Position numbers and translations under genes: made by a program. Shown piece by piece: positions 24,596-33,393 of a stretch of 64,000 bases of DNA. The notes below the pieces were generated by a model. It had not been told where the DNA came from. It ran no database searches and saw nothing but the letters and a program-made list of their open reading frames with translations. Source of the DNA: Morganella morganii (GTDB lineage Bacteria; Pseudomonadota; Gammaproteobacteria; Enterobacterales; Enterobacteriaceae). The stretch is taken from contig NZ_VKKS01000001.1 of the NCBI RefSeq assembly GCF_019402645.1, forward strand, positions 186,001 to 250,000, read 5' to 3'. Position 1 is the stretch's first letter; each line of letters starts with the position of its first letter.

Positions 24596-24625
24596 CCGGC
24601 CGGCTGCTGTAATTGCACCGGCCGG
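24596..24625. repeat. CCGGCCGG repeat pair downstream of yqjA
   Basis: Two copies of the self-complementary octamer CCGGCCGG (24596-24603 and 24618-24625) can form a strong hairpin after yqjA. There is no T tract on the minus strand, so it is not a classical terminator for that gene. Confidence 0.45.
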
Positions 24626-24642
24626 AAAAATATACTGATGAT

Positions 24643-25326
24643 TTACTGTGCGTGAGTGTCGTCAGCCGGTTTTGTCCGTTTGCGTTTCCACACAACCCAC
24701 AGGCTGGCAATCAGACCAAAGACCAGCAGAACTACCGGGATAAGCATCAGAATATTCATCAGATGATGCTCATATTTGCGGAAAATCGGGCTGATACCGA
24801 GGCCGTAACCGAGAGAGGTTAAAATACCGACCCACAGGAAGCCGCTCAGCCAGTTAAAGAACTGAAAACGGCGTGAATTCAGACCGGCTATCCCCGCCAG
24901 CATCGGCAGCAGGGTGCGGACAAATGCCAGGAAACGGCCGACTAACAGTGCCGCAAGGCCATGACGGTGAAATAAGTTGTGTGCCCGCTGATGATAATGC
25001 GGAGGCAGATGAGACAACCAGCCCTTCACCATTCTGGTATTACTGAGCCAGCGCCCCTGTAAATAACCCACCCAGCAGCCGAGACTGGCACCGGCGGTGA
25101 GAATAATCAGGGTTGTCGGGAAATCCAGCGTATCTTTGGCAATCAGAACCCCGACGAGAATCAGTAGGCTGTCACCGGGTAAAAATGCAGCGGGAAGCAG
25201 GCCATTTTCCAGGAAGAGAATAGCAAACAGCATAATGTAAATCGCCCACAGCAGGGACGGGTTTGACAGGGTTTCATAGTCCTGATGCCAAAGGGCGAAA
25301 AAGAGTTGCTGCATTGTTTCCATCAA
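24643..25326 (-). CDS. yqjA: DedA-family inner-membrane protein YqjA
   Basis: DedA/SNARE-associated family membrane protein (227 residues; E. coli 220). In E. coli, YqjA and YghB are partly redundant and needed for membrane homeostasis, drug resistance and growth at alkaline pH. Several membrane segments surround the conserved motifs [19 protein letters not shown] and [16 protein letters not shown], where Glu, Asp and Arg residues are functionally important in the family. It sits upstream of yqjDEK but is separated by more than 200 bases. Confidence 0.95.
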   Translation of the reverse strand: MMETMQQLFFALWHQDYETLSNPSLLWAIYIMLFAILFLENGLLPAAFLPGDSLLILVGVLIAKDTLDFPTTLIILTAGASLGCWVGYLQGRWLSNTRMVKGWLSHLPPHYHQRAHNLFHRHGLAALLVGRFLAFVRTLLPMLAGIAGLNSRRFQFFNWLSGFLWVGILTSLGYGLGISPIFRKYEHHLMNILMLIPVVLLVFGLIASLWVVWKRKRTKPADDTHAQ

Positions 25327-25587
25327 TTATTCCCGAATCTGAAGTAAGCTTATTTCATGTTATGGGGCATTTCTGCGGATATGGCCGGTAACCCCTGATA
25401 TATACATTGGTAAATCCGGCCACTTTAGCAAATTAGGGGTAGCGGAGACAGTGAATTTTTCCCGGCACCCTGAAACAATATTAAGATTAAATTCAGCCTT
25501 TTGCAGATTATATTTTACGGAAAATCAATAAGTTCTGTAATGAAATGTCAATTGCCGGTCAAACCGTCTGTAAATGAAGGACTTTTC

Positions 25588-26538
25588 TTAAATAATATCA
25601 TGTTGAACATTTGTTTTATTTTCCGGCTGCGGCAGTTGCAGGTATTCACAGACTTTCTGCGCCACATTATCCAGTAACTGATAACGGCGGCGGTATTCGG
25701 CGCGTTTTTTACTGGCGATTTCATCAATGGGTTTACGAGGCAGTGTCAGCGGTAATACATATTCCTGCTGCGGATTGGGAATACCGCCGACAGATTCCCA
25801 GAACGTATTATAATCGGCCACCCATTGTGTCAGTTTTTTATGACGGTAGCGGCGGCTGCGGTAAATATGAGTTTCATTGCTGGAAGCAATAATCTGCTGA
25901 CACTGAAACAGTGAGGCGATAAGGCAGATAACTTCCGTCAGAATACGTTTGGGAAATACGCCGTGACAGTTTTTGGTGGCAGCCCTGATAGCACCGTGGG
26001 CCTGCTCACTGACACCGCCCTGGAGTGCGCCGATAAACAGTGTCCGCTTTTCGTCCAGGTTCAGCAGGGTGAATGCACTGCGGGCCAGAATCTCACCGGC
26101 GTCATCCCGCATCTCCAGCGTCAGTTCACCCTCTTTGTTAAACGCATCCTGCACATCCAGCCAGAGATGGCAAAAACCCTCTTTTCCCTCAACCGGGCAG
26201 AGATAAAAACGCTCATTGCTGTAGATACGGCTGAATATTGCCGGCGGCAGAACGGCTTTGGTGATCCGGTAATGGTCACAGATAGCGGCGGATTTGTTTT
26301 TCCGGTGAAAATTAATGCTCAGATACGGGCGCTGTAGTTTGGTCGGCAGCAGCGGCTGTTTTTTCAGGATCGCATCGCAACAGGCGGTGTCTGTCAGGCC
26401 GGCCAGGTATTTCATAGTGGACAGCGGCATAAACAGGCTGCGGGCCGCGAATTTAAAGCGGTTACGGGCAGAATCCCAGTGCATACCGGGACAGCATTCT
26501 TTGGTGAGTAGTTGTTTGAACAGCAGGAGGCCGGACAT
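25588..26538 (-). CDS. VirK/YbjX family protein (DUF535)
   Basis: Member of the VirK/YbjX (DUF535) family, whose characterised relatives include Shigella VirK and Salmonella genes linked to envelope stress and antimicrobial-peptide resistance; the molecular function is unknown. I place the start at 26538 (MSGLLLFKQ), preceded by AAAGG; an ATG 17 codons upstream lacks a ribosome site. At 316 residues it shows family features such as FHRKNKSAAICDHYRI, FLYRITKAVLP-like middle strands and LTEVICLIASLFQCQQII. The C-terminus (about 285-316) is polar. It stands alone, flanked by AT-rich DNA. Confidence 0.8.
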   Translation of the reverse strand: MSGLLLFKQLLTKECCPGMHWDSARNRFKFAARSLFMPLSTMKYLAGLTDTACCDAILKKQPLLPTKLQRPYLSINFHRKNKSAAICDHYRITKAVLPPAIFSRIYSNERFYLCPVEGKEGFCHLWLDVQDAFNKEGELTLEMRDDAGEILARSAFTLLNLDEKRTLFIGALQGGVSEQAHGAIRAATKNCHGVFPKRILTEVICLIASLFQCQQIIASSNETHIYRSRRYRHKKLTQWVADYNTFWESVGGIPNPQQEYVLPLTLPRKPIDEIASKKRAEYRRRYQLLDNVAQKVCEYLQLPQPENKTNVQHDII

Positions 26539-27289
26539 AGTAGTGCCTTTAATGAATGAAATTATTACATATTGAAACAATGCACTCATTTTAACGGCGA
26601 AACAGAGATAAAAATTAAAAAAAGCTTATCGCCGACCCGTACACTTAACAAAATTTAAGGATCTCCGGGAGAAAACCGGATGTTACAGAATCACAACAAT
26701 CGGTCATATAATCTCCTGCTGATAACGTAAAAAAACAAATTAATATTTAAAATCATTCTGTTATATCCGTATTTGCTGCCACTGGCGGAAAACGGACTAT
26801 CGGAATTCATTAGCAGTGTTCAAGGTATTGTTATTATCCGTCAGCATTTTATCTTGCCGGAGGTAAGAACCACTGTAAGAAACGGAAAAACCGGCAAAAT
26901 AACTGTGCTTTTTCAGCAGAAGGATAATAACAACAGAGAAAGAATGATAATTAAAATTAATCATCGTTGATGGATTGATACAGTTTCATTGTTAATAAAA
27001 TGTATTTTGCGTGTTTTTTCAGAATATAAAACTATGCTTTTGCTTTTTTTGTAAATTTAAAATCTTAATTTTATTTATTTTTCAGTGTAAAAATTTGTGA
27101 TCGCACAATCATTTTTCAAAAATAATTATAAGCCTTAAAATAGCATTGTTATGTTTATTTAGTTGATATTATTGTATTTATTTTATATTTATCACCGTGA
27201 TTTATAGTTAGGATATCATTTAAAACGCAATGAATTTAGCGCAAAGTAATGACATTACCTCAGCGTAATTTATTATTTTGGAGCTCATT
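26539..27289. other. AT-rich regulatory region upstream of the decarboxylase
   Basis: No supportable gene in about 750 bases. Most is strongly AT-rich. Possible sites are a CRP-like sequence at 27096-27111 (TGTGA good, right half weak) and a small palindrome ATCAC-C-GTGAT at 27191-27201. Long AT-rich upstream regions often bind H-NS; that is inference. Confidence 0.4.
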
Positions 27290-28999
27290 GTGAATCAGTC
27301 AGAACTTATCACGCCCGCGTCCGCGAATGCGTTAAATAAAGATTTCGAAGTTAAATACCAAAATGTCATCAGTGATTTCTTCAGCCGCGATCCCGGCAAA
27401 TGGCCGATTTTTAATTACCCGCAAATTCGGGCGATTACTCAGTTCCGTCAAACCACTGAAGCAGATGTGCAGCAGATCAACCGTTATCCGCAGGGTAAGG
27501 ATCTTTTTGCTCAGCTGGCCGGTGAATCACATGTCCGTCAGAACGTGATCCGCCCGGGAGAAGGGCAGGATAATTTGCTGGTGTTTGCTTCTGCGCTGTG
27601 TAAAAACTGGGAAAACCCGCTGGCGGTGGAAAACGTTATCGCTATGCCGTCAGACCCGGCAGTCTACGGCTCTATGCTGGGATTATTGGGTAACCCTAAC
27701 ATGGTGTACTGTGAATACTCCGGTGTGGCGGATAACATGGAAAAAACCGTCATCCGTAAAATCGCCAATCTGATTGGCTACGATGCGGATAAAGCCTCCG
27801 GTTTGTTCACCCAGGGCGGGACAATGTGCAACCTGTATGGTTATCTTTTCGGTATCCGTAAGTCGCTAAAACAATCACGGCATCTCGGGATGTCAGTTGA
27901 TCAGGATTTCCGTATTATCAATTCACAGGGCGGTCACTACTCCAATATGACTAACCTGTCTCTGTTAGGGGTGGATATCACAAACAAAACAATCCGTATC
28001 CGTGTGGCGTCAGATAACACCATCGACCTTGCAGATCTGGAGCAGCAAATCCGCGCCTGTTATACCGTCCACTGCAAAATACCGGTGATCCTGCTGACCG
28101 CAGGGACTACAGACACCTTTGGTGTGGATGAAATTAAACAGGTATATGATCTGCGTAACCGCTTGTGTGAAGAATTTGAAATCACAGAAAAACCGCATAT
28201 TCACGTGGATGCGGCGGTCGGCTGGCCGATTATTTTCTTTATTGATTATGACTTTGACACTAATCCGCTGGCGATTAACGACGCGACCCTGGCGGGTCTG
28301 CGCCACAACGTGGTGAAATTCAAACAGCTGAAATATGCGGATTCCATCACTATCGACTTCCATAAATGGGGTTATGTGCCGTATACCTCCAGCCTGGTGA
28401 TGGTGCGTGACGGTGATGATTTCAAAGCACTGGAAAATGATCCGGAGAACTTCACCTATTTTGAGCATGCACTGGAAGGGCAGACACACCTGCAATCCAC
28501 CATTGAGTGCAGCCGCAGCGGAGTCGGAGTGTTCGGGGCGTATGCCGGGTTGCATTATCTGGGGATAGAGGGTTATCAGACTATCATTGCACACTGTCTG
28601 CAAAATGCGAACTATATGCGCAACCAGCTGTTATCCATGGGAAATGCCTGTGTGATGGTGCCGGAAAACCAGGGGCCGAGTGTCGGTTTCCGTCTCTATT
28701 CACCGAAACTGGTCAATGATCCGCAGGCAATGTTTGAGCACGAACTGACCTGTGCCGGGGATAAAACTGCCTGTGACATGATGGTGCGCAACAGCCGCTG
28801 GCATCGTGAGCTGTTCCTGAAACGCGGTAAGGCGGGTCTGTTTACCAATTGGGTGGATTCTATCGCCTGCTCGGCCTATGCGGAGCATAACCGGTTTGCG
28901 TATATTCCGGGGGAAAAGGCCGTCTTTATGAATCCGGTCACACAGCGTCACCATATCGATGCGTTTGCGAAAATGCTCAAAACCATGAGCGCAGAATAA
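27290..28999 (+). CDS. Group II PLP-dependent amino-acid decarboxylase, substrate unknown
   Basis: Pyridoxal-phosphate decarboxylase of the glutamate/aromatic amino-acid group. A GTG start at 27290 is chosen because GGAG lies 6 bases before it; a TTG four codons earlier overlaps the Shine-Dalgarno. The 569 residues include FTQGGTMCNLYG (PLP-phosphate region), HVDAAVGWPI (Asp that contacts the PLP ring) and the PLP-binding Lys in IDFHKWGYVPY (about residue 359). Product and substrate cannot be read from sequence: tyrosine, phenylalanine, glutamate, leucine or valine are all possible. A leucine-rich leader and a neurotransmitter:sodium-symporter-family transporter follow, which favours a hydrophobic amino acid. 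Proteus and Morganella are long known to decarboxylate leucine and phenylalanine. No terminator separates it from the leader. Confidence 0.85.
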   Translation: MNQSELITPASANALNKDFEVKYQNVISDFFSRDPGKWPIFNYPQIRAITQFRQTTEADVQQINRYPQGKDLFAQLAGESHVRQNVIRPGEGQDNLLVFASALCKNWENPLAVENVIAMPSDPAVYGSMLGLLGNPNMVYCEYSGVADNMEKTVIRKIANLIGYDADKASGLFTQGGTMCNLYGYLFGIRKSLKQSRHLGMSVDQDFRIINSQGGHYSNMTNLSLLGVDITNKTIRIRVASDNTIDLADLEQQIRACYTVHCKIPVILLTAGTTDTFGVDEIKQVYDLRNRLCEEFEITEKPHIHVDAAVGWPIIFFIDYDFDTNPLAINDATLAGLRHNVVKFKQLKYADSITIDFHKWGYVPYTSSLVMVRDGDDFKALENDPENFTYFEHALEGQTHLQSTIECSRSGVGVFGAYAGLHYLGIEGYQTIIAHCLQNANYMRNQLLSMGNACVMVPENQGPSVGFRLYSPKLVNDPQAMFEHELTCAGDKTACDMMVRNSRWHRELFLKRGKAGLFTNWVDSIACSAYAEHNRFAYIPGEKAVFMNPVTQRHHIDAFAKMLKTMSAE

Positions 29000-29027
29000 A
29001 AAAGGGTGTTTTTTTCTTTTTTGTTTG

Positions 29028-29036
29028 TGGTATAAG
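29028..29036 (+). promoter_or_regulatory. Candidate extended -10 promoter for the leader-transporter unit
   Basis: TGGTATAAG (extended -10 type) lies 85 bases before the leader peptide start and 29 bases after the decarboxylase stop. A -35 box is not evident in the T-rich DNA upstream. Readthrough from the decarboxylase gene is an alternative. Confidence 0.45.
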
Positions 29037-29120
29037 AGAAAAAGAGCGTCACGGCAGTGTCATATAGCGCGGCATTGCCGGTGAGGCAAAAATTAATCAT
29101 TTTCAGAGAAGAGTAAACCG

Positions 29121-29171
29121 ATGAACGCGATGATGAACCGTCAGCTAAGCCTTAACCTACTACTCAGTTAG
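29121..29171 (+). CDS. Leucine-rich leader peptide (16 aa)
   Basis: Short open frame encoding MNAMMNRQLSLNLLLS. Five of the last eight residues are Leu, and three of their codons are the rare CTA, as in the well-known leuL attenuator peptide. AAGAG at 29109-29113 is a possible ribosome site 7 bases upstream. The stop codon (29169-29171) sits inside RNA segment 2 of the attenuator described in the next entry, exactly as ribosome-controlled attenuation needs: stalling at the Leu codons would leave segment 2 free, while reaching the stop would cover it. Confidence 0.8.
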   Translation: MNAMMNRQLSLNLLLS

Positions 29172-29226
29172 GTGGCTTCGTTTATTTGTTTTTCTTCACA
29201 AGCCACCAGTAAGGTGGCTTTTTTGT
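29148..29226 (+). promoter_or_regulatory. Leucine-type transcription attenuator
   Basis: Four segments give mutually exclusive hairpins. Segment 1 (AGCC 29148-29151 and ACCTA 29155-29159) pairs with segment 2 (TAGGT-GGCT, 29169-29177). Segment 2 (GGTGGCTT, 29171-29178) pairs with segment 3 (AAGCCACC, 29200-29207). Segment 3 pairs with segment 4 (GGTGGCTT, 29213-29220), and 3:4 is followed by TTTT, an intrinsic terminator. All 2:3 and 3:4 pairs are perfect over 8 bases. Predicted outcome: shortage of charged Leu-tRNA stalls the ribosome on segment 1, 2:3 forms, and the transporter is transcribed. The first full-length gene downstream is the NSS transporter. Confidence 0.82.
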
Positions 29227-29271
29227 GTGTATAAACCTGCTGGTGGAACTGTTTTTTTCGGGAGAGTTCCT

Positions 29272-29379
29272 ATGATGTCAGGTTTTACCGCAAGGATTAA
29301 TATCAGCACAATTTCACGATCGGTCTGTTGTTCTGCTGCCGCCTCTGTTTCTCAGATGACACAGCAGGAGGCCGTATGA
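29272..29379 (+). CDS. Small ORF translationally coupled to the transporter
   Basis: Open frame of 35 codons starting ATGATG, with GGGAGAG 5-6 bases upstream. Its stop overlaps the transporter start in the form ATGA (29376-29379). The peptide has no recognisable domain; it is Ser/Ala-rich and has a Cys-Cys pair. The overlap suggests it may couple translation to the transporter, but whether it is a real protein is uncertain. Confidence 0.4.
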   Translation: MMSGFTARINISTISRSVCCSAAASVSQMTQQEAV

Positions 29380-30692
29380 GTCAGCAATGGACATCCCGTT
29401 TTGGTCATATCTTAGCTGCTGCCGGATCGGCTATCGGTATCGGCGCTATCTGGAAATTCTCGTATGTTGCCGCCAATAACGGCGGTGGTGCCTTCCTGGT
29501 TGTTTTCCTCTTATTCAGTTTTGTTATCGGTCTCGCGGTATTACTGGCTGAAAATATCCTGGGCAGCAGCACCCGCTGCGAAGCCGTCAATGCCTTTAAA
29601 AAAATGATGGGACGTCACTGGGCGTGGATCGGGGTAATTGGCGTGTTCAGTTCGTGGTGTATTTACAGCTTCTATAGTGTGGTTGGCGGGTGGACTATCG
29701 GTTACACCGTAATGGCCGCCGCAGGTGAGCTGAATATTACCGACAGCAGCCAGCTGACCGGCATTTTCACCCGTTTTATCAGTAACCCGTGGTGGCCGGT
29801 GATTGCCCATCTGGTGTTTGCCGGTATGACCTGCTTTGTGGTGCTGGCCGGGGTGCAGCGCGGGCTGGAAAAATCCGTGAAAGTGATGATGCCGTTACTG
29901 TTTATTATTATGATCGTGCTGATTATCGTCGGCATAAGTTTACCGGGGTCATCAGCCGGGCTGAAACTGTTCCTGTATCCGGATTTCAGTAAACTGACCG
30001 GCAAAGGCGTGCTGGATGCACTGGGGCTGGCATTCTTCTCCCTCTCTATCGGGTTGGGGATCCACATTACATACAGTGCGTATTTATCTGATAACAAAAG
30101 TATTGCCAACTCCAGCATGTGGGTGGTGCTCCTCTCCTGTATGGTGTGTGTGCTGGCCGGACTGATGATTTTCCCTGCGTTATCGGCAGCCGGTCTGGAG
30201 GCGAATGCCGGTCCGGGTCTGACCTTTATGACAATGCCGGTGTATTTTGCCCATCTGCCGGGCGGTTCTGTGCTGGCAGTGACGTTCTTTGTCCTGTTGC
30301 TGATGGCGGCACTGACATCCGCTATCTCATTGCTGGAACATATTGTGGCTTATATTCAGATGCGTTTTCAGTGGACACGCCGCAGGGCGGGTCTGGTGGT
30401 GACGGCGTCTATTATGCTGATGGGGATCCCGGTATCGTTATCTTTCGGGCCGTTAAGTGATGTGACGCTCGGCGGAAAAACGATCTTTGATATCCTCGAT
30501 TACCTGACATCCAATATTCTGATGCCGCTGTTCGGTATTGCCGTCTGCCTGATCTTCGGCTGGTCGCGTAAAGCGAATGCGCTGATCCCGGAAAATATCA
30601 CGGGGCTGAAACGTCAGAGTTTATTGCTGGTCTGGCGTTATGCGGGACCGATCTGTATCGGTGTGATTCTGGTACACGGCCTTATCAGTTAA
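29376..30692 (+). CDS. Neurotransmitter:sodium symporter (NSS/SNF) family amino-acid transporter
   Basis: Sodium-coupled amino-acid transporter of the LeuT/MhsT/TnaT type. The start at 29376 has AGGAG 5 bases upstream and gives 438 residues; an in-frame start at 29328 lacks a ribosome site. About 11 membrane helices, as usual for prokaryotic members. Helix 1 carries the unwound, sodium- and substrate-binding GSAIGIGAIWKFSY, matching the G-xx-IGLGN-x-WRFPY region of LeuT with substitutions. Helix 6 has FFSLSIGLGIHITYSAY. Preceded by the leucine attenuator and ended by a strong terminator. Substrate is inferred to be leucine or another hydrophobic amino acid. Confidence 0.9.
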   Translation: MSQQWTSRFGHILAAAGSAIGIGAIWKFSYVAANNGGGAFLVVFLLFSFVIGLAVLLAENILGSSTRCEAVNAFKKMMGRHWAWIGVIGVFSSWCIYSFYSVVGGWTIGYTVMAAAGELNITDSSQLTGIFTRFISNPWWPVIAHLVFAGMTCFVVLAGVQRGLEKSVKVMMPLLFIIMIVLIIVGISLPGSSAGLKLFLYPDFSKLTGKGVLDALGLAFFSLSIGLGIHITYSAYLSDNKSIANSSMWVVLLSCMVCVLAGLMIFPALSAAGLEANAGPGLTFMTMPVYFAHLPGGSVLAVTFFVLLLMAALTSAISLLEHIVAYIQMRFQWTRRRAGLVVTASIMLMGIPVSLSFGPLSDVTLGGKTIFDILDYLTSNILMPLFGIAVCLIFGWSRKANALIPENITGLKRQSLLLVWRYAGPICIGVILVHGLIS

Positions 30693-30702
30693 TAACCGAT
30701 AA

Positions 30703-30732
30703 AAAACGGCCTGCATTGGCAGGCCGTTTTGC
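30703..30732 (+). terminator. Transporter gene terminator
   Basis: AAAACGGCCTGC (30703-30714) pairs with GCAGGCCGTTTT (30719-30730) around an ATTG loop, 10 bases after the transporter stop; its A/T flanks let it act in both directions. Confidence 0.9.
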
Positions 30733-30743
30733 TTTGTGTACTG

Positions 30744-31545
30744 TCAGAACCGGTAATTTACGCCTGGGAAGCCACTGTACGGTGTTTCCTGTTTACTGCC
30801 GTTGGTGTTCGCCGCAGACAGCCGGTTATCATTCAGTCCGGCATCCGCACCGTACCGTATTTCCCGGTGGGGCCGGACATATCGTTGGCTTGTTTCGTCT
30901 GTTTATTCAGGTTTATATCCCCGTTTTTCAGGAATTCATAGTTTACAGCCACGCGGATACCGGTTTTGTGCTGCCGGGTGGTGTAAACCCTGAGGATGTA
31001 ACTGTTAATGGTACCGTCGTTTTTATCCATTTTCAGGGAGGAGTGAGAATACCCGGCGACAATCCCGCTGATATCATGACGGTAGGCGACTTCATTGTTA
31101 CTGATATTGTGACGTCCCCCGGTCACTTTTGACCAGACACCGGGATTCACCTGCGGGTTATTGCGCAGCGTGCCGGGTTCACTCTGCCAGACCTGCGGCC
31201 AGGCTGGTGTTCATCACAAACAGGCTGCTGCCGGCCGTATGCCACAGTGTCTTCAACAGTCCCGGAACGCACCCGTTGTGTACCGCCTGCATAGATTGTG
31301 GTGTTTTTGGCTCCGGTACGGTCATTGACATAAACCGACTGATAACCGCCGTCATAGATATAGTTATTCAGTGCCAGTCCGGAAACCGCGTGATAGCTTC
31401 CCGCACCGGTAAAATACGCTTTGACTCATCACTGAATGCAAATTCAGGAACCGGCTCAGGGGTAACAGCATAACCGGCAGAAGCGCACGTCATCCCCATT
31501 GCGGAAAAAATATTTTTTCGCGGAGGCGGAAATAGAATGACCTGA
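30744..31545 (-). pseudogene. Decayed AIDA-type autotransporter
   Basis: The minus strand encodes pieces of an autotransporter adhesin in several frames. First there is a signal-peptide-like start (FSAMGMTCASAGYAVTPE, near 31480-31530). A passenger repeat of the AIDA type follows (NNYIYDGGYQSVYVND, TTIYAGGTQRV, near 31290-31390). A beta-barrel part comes next (WSKVTGGRHNISNNEVAYRH, 30833-31150). The true C-terminus is in another frame and ends PGVNYRF, a terminal Phe typical of outer-membrane barrels. At least two frameshifts and a large internal deletion are needed; intact members are usually far longer. It cannot make a functional adhesin. Confidence 0.75.
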
Positions 31546-32257
31546 TCCTGAAATTTTAGTTAAGTTGAGTCAATGAAGGGGATTTTGGGAAATTTAAGAA
31601 CGTCTGTTATGCTTCTTTATTACACAAAAAAGAGAAGGAAGGATGAAAATTAAATGATTGTTTCAGGCGATCATCACTATTAAAACGAATAATAAACCGA
31701 ATATAAATTATCTGGTTACGTATAAATGCCTGAGCATTTTATAAGAATAAATATCTTACTACGTATTTTCGGGGGTTATTCACATTGCTTTATATTGTGT
31801 GCGGCATTAATTTCTGATTTTTACTATTTGATTTGTAATGGTGTAAAATAAGGTGTCAAATGTTAATTTGATCTAAATCAAAATAAATTAATCCCCTATT
31901 ATGGTAATTGATTTTTGTCAGATTCATTATTCAGGCAGGTTCAGTTAATTCTGAAAATCACCGGTTTTGGATCTGTGAAACAGGTAAGTTTAAACGAATA
32001 AAAACAGTGCATTCCCTTACTGGCAGCAGAAAATTCCGGCATTGCCGCAGTGGATCGCTGGTACGTTATATTTTAAATTGATATAAATTAATAAAACCGA
32101 TAAATAGATTAAATGTTAAAAATAGAAAAAATTCTCATTATCTGTAAAATAATATTTTAGTTTTTACTTTTTTGTTTATTGATTATGTTCCGTGTCTCAG
32201 TAATTTAATAATAACCGGTTTATATTAATATTAAATTAACACAACGGAATAGAAAGA
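31546..32257. other. AT-rich region upstream of the hyb operon
   Basis: About 710 bases with no supportable gene. It contains an exact FNR box (31868-31881) and promoter-like AT-rich sequence after it (TATTAT, 31897-31902). Transcription from there would give the hyb mRNA a leader of roughly 340 bases. Nothing else is recognisable. Confidence 0.5.
31868..31881 (+). promoter_or_regulatory. FNR box upstream of hybO
   Basis: TTGATCTAAATCAA fits the FNR consensus TTGAT-N4-ATCAA without mismatch. It lies 377 bases before the hybO start codon. A TSS near 31916 would put it at about -41.5, the class II activating position. Anaerobic induction of a hydrogenase-2 operon fits this; the promoter itself is inferred. 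Confidence 0.65.
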
Positions 32258-33391
32258 ATGATTGAAGATAATACATTTATTACTTCTGATATCACTTCTG
32301 AGGGTATTGACCGGCGAAGCTTTCTGAAACTCTGTGCGGCATTAGCGGCCACAATGGGTCTCAGTGCAAATGCATCCGCCGAAATCGCGGCGTCCGTCAG
32401 CCGTAAGGATTGTCCCCCCGTCATTTGGATATCTGCACAGGAGTGTACCGGTTGCACTGAGTCCCTGCTCCGGGCGACGCACCCGACCATCGAAAATCTC
32501 ATCCTTGATATGATTTCGCTGGAGTACCACGAGGTACTCTCGGCGGCATTCGGTCATCAGGCGGAAGCCAACAAACACAATGCGATTGAGAAATACAAAG
32601 GCAAATATGTGCTGGTGGTGGACGGCTCCGTACCGCTGAAGGATGACGGTATTTACTGCATGATTGCCGGTGAGCCGATTGCGGATCATATCCGCCGGGC
32701 AGCGGAAGGCGCTGCCGCGATTATTGCCATCGGTTCCTGTGCCGCCTGGGGCGGGGTGGCTGCCGCCGGTGATAACCCGACCGGCGCGGCATCACTGGAA
32801 GCTGTTTTGCCGGGCAAAACGGTGATTAATATTCCGGGCTGTCCGCCGAACCCGCATAACTTCCTCGCAACCGTTGCTCATATCATCACTTACGGCAAAG
32901 CCCCCGGGCTGGATGATAAAAACCGGCCGCTGTTTGCTTATGGCCGCCTGATCCACGAACACTGCGAGCGCCGCGCTCACTTTGATGCGGGTCGTTTTGC
33001 CAAAGCATTCGGCGACCACGGTCACCGCGAAGGCTGGTGCCTCTATCACCTCGGCTGCAAAGGGCCGGAAACGCACGGCAACTGCTCCACATTGCAGTTC
33101 TGTGATGTCGGCGGTGTGTGGCCGGTGGCTATAGGGCATCCCTGTTATGGCTGTAATGAGGCGGGGATCGGATTCCACAAAGGGATCCACCAGCTTGCCG
33201 GGGTACAGAACCAGACACCGCGTGCCGAAAAACCGGATACGGAGCTGAAAGAAGGTGGTTCGGTATCAGGCGGCGCTATCGGGCTGCTCGGTGGTGTAGT
33301 CGGGCTGGTGGCCGGTGTCAGTGTGATGGCTGTCCGTGAGCTGGGCCGCCAGCAGAAGAAAAACCGGACCGGAGATCCGCGGGGAGAGTAA
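32258..33391 (+). CDS. hybO: Hydrogenase-2 small subunit
   Basis: Iron-sulfur subunit of the membrane-bound NiFe uptake hydrogenase. The twin-arginine signal ([17 protein letters not shown], about 18-35) directs folded export. Cysteines for the three clusters are in [40 protein letters not shown] and [14 protein letters not shown]-terminal membrane helix (about 330-352) anchors it. The 377 residues are near the E. coli length and much of the mature sequence appears identical. First gene of hybOABCDEF. Confidence 0.98.
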   Translation: MIEDNTFITSDITSEGIDRRSFLKLCAALAATMGLSANASAEIAASVSRKDCPPVIWISAQECTGCTESLLRATHPTIENLILDMISLEYHEVLSAAFGHQAEANKHNAIEKYKGKYVLVVDGSVPLKDDGIYCMIAGEPIADHIRRAAEGAAAIIAIGSCAAWGGVAAAGDNPTGAASLEAVLPGKTVINIPGCPPNPHNFLATVAHIITYGKAPGLDDKNRPLFAYGRLIHEHCERRAHFDAGRFAKAFGDHGHREGWCLYHLGCKGPETHGNCSTLQFCDVGGVWPVAIGHPCYGCNEAGIGFHKGIHQLAGVQNQTPRAEKPDTELKEGGSVSGGAIGLLGGVVGLVAGVSVMAVRELGRQQKKNRTGDPRGE

Positions 33392-33393
33392 CT

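Noticed and set aside
29121..29226. leuL of a leucine biosynthesis operon
   Set aside because: No leuA-like gene follows; the first full-length gene is the NSS transporter.
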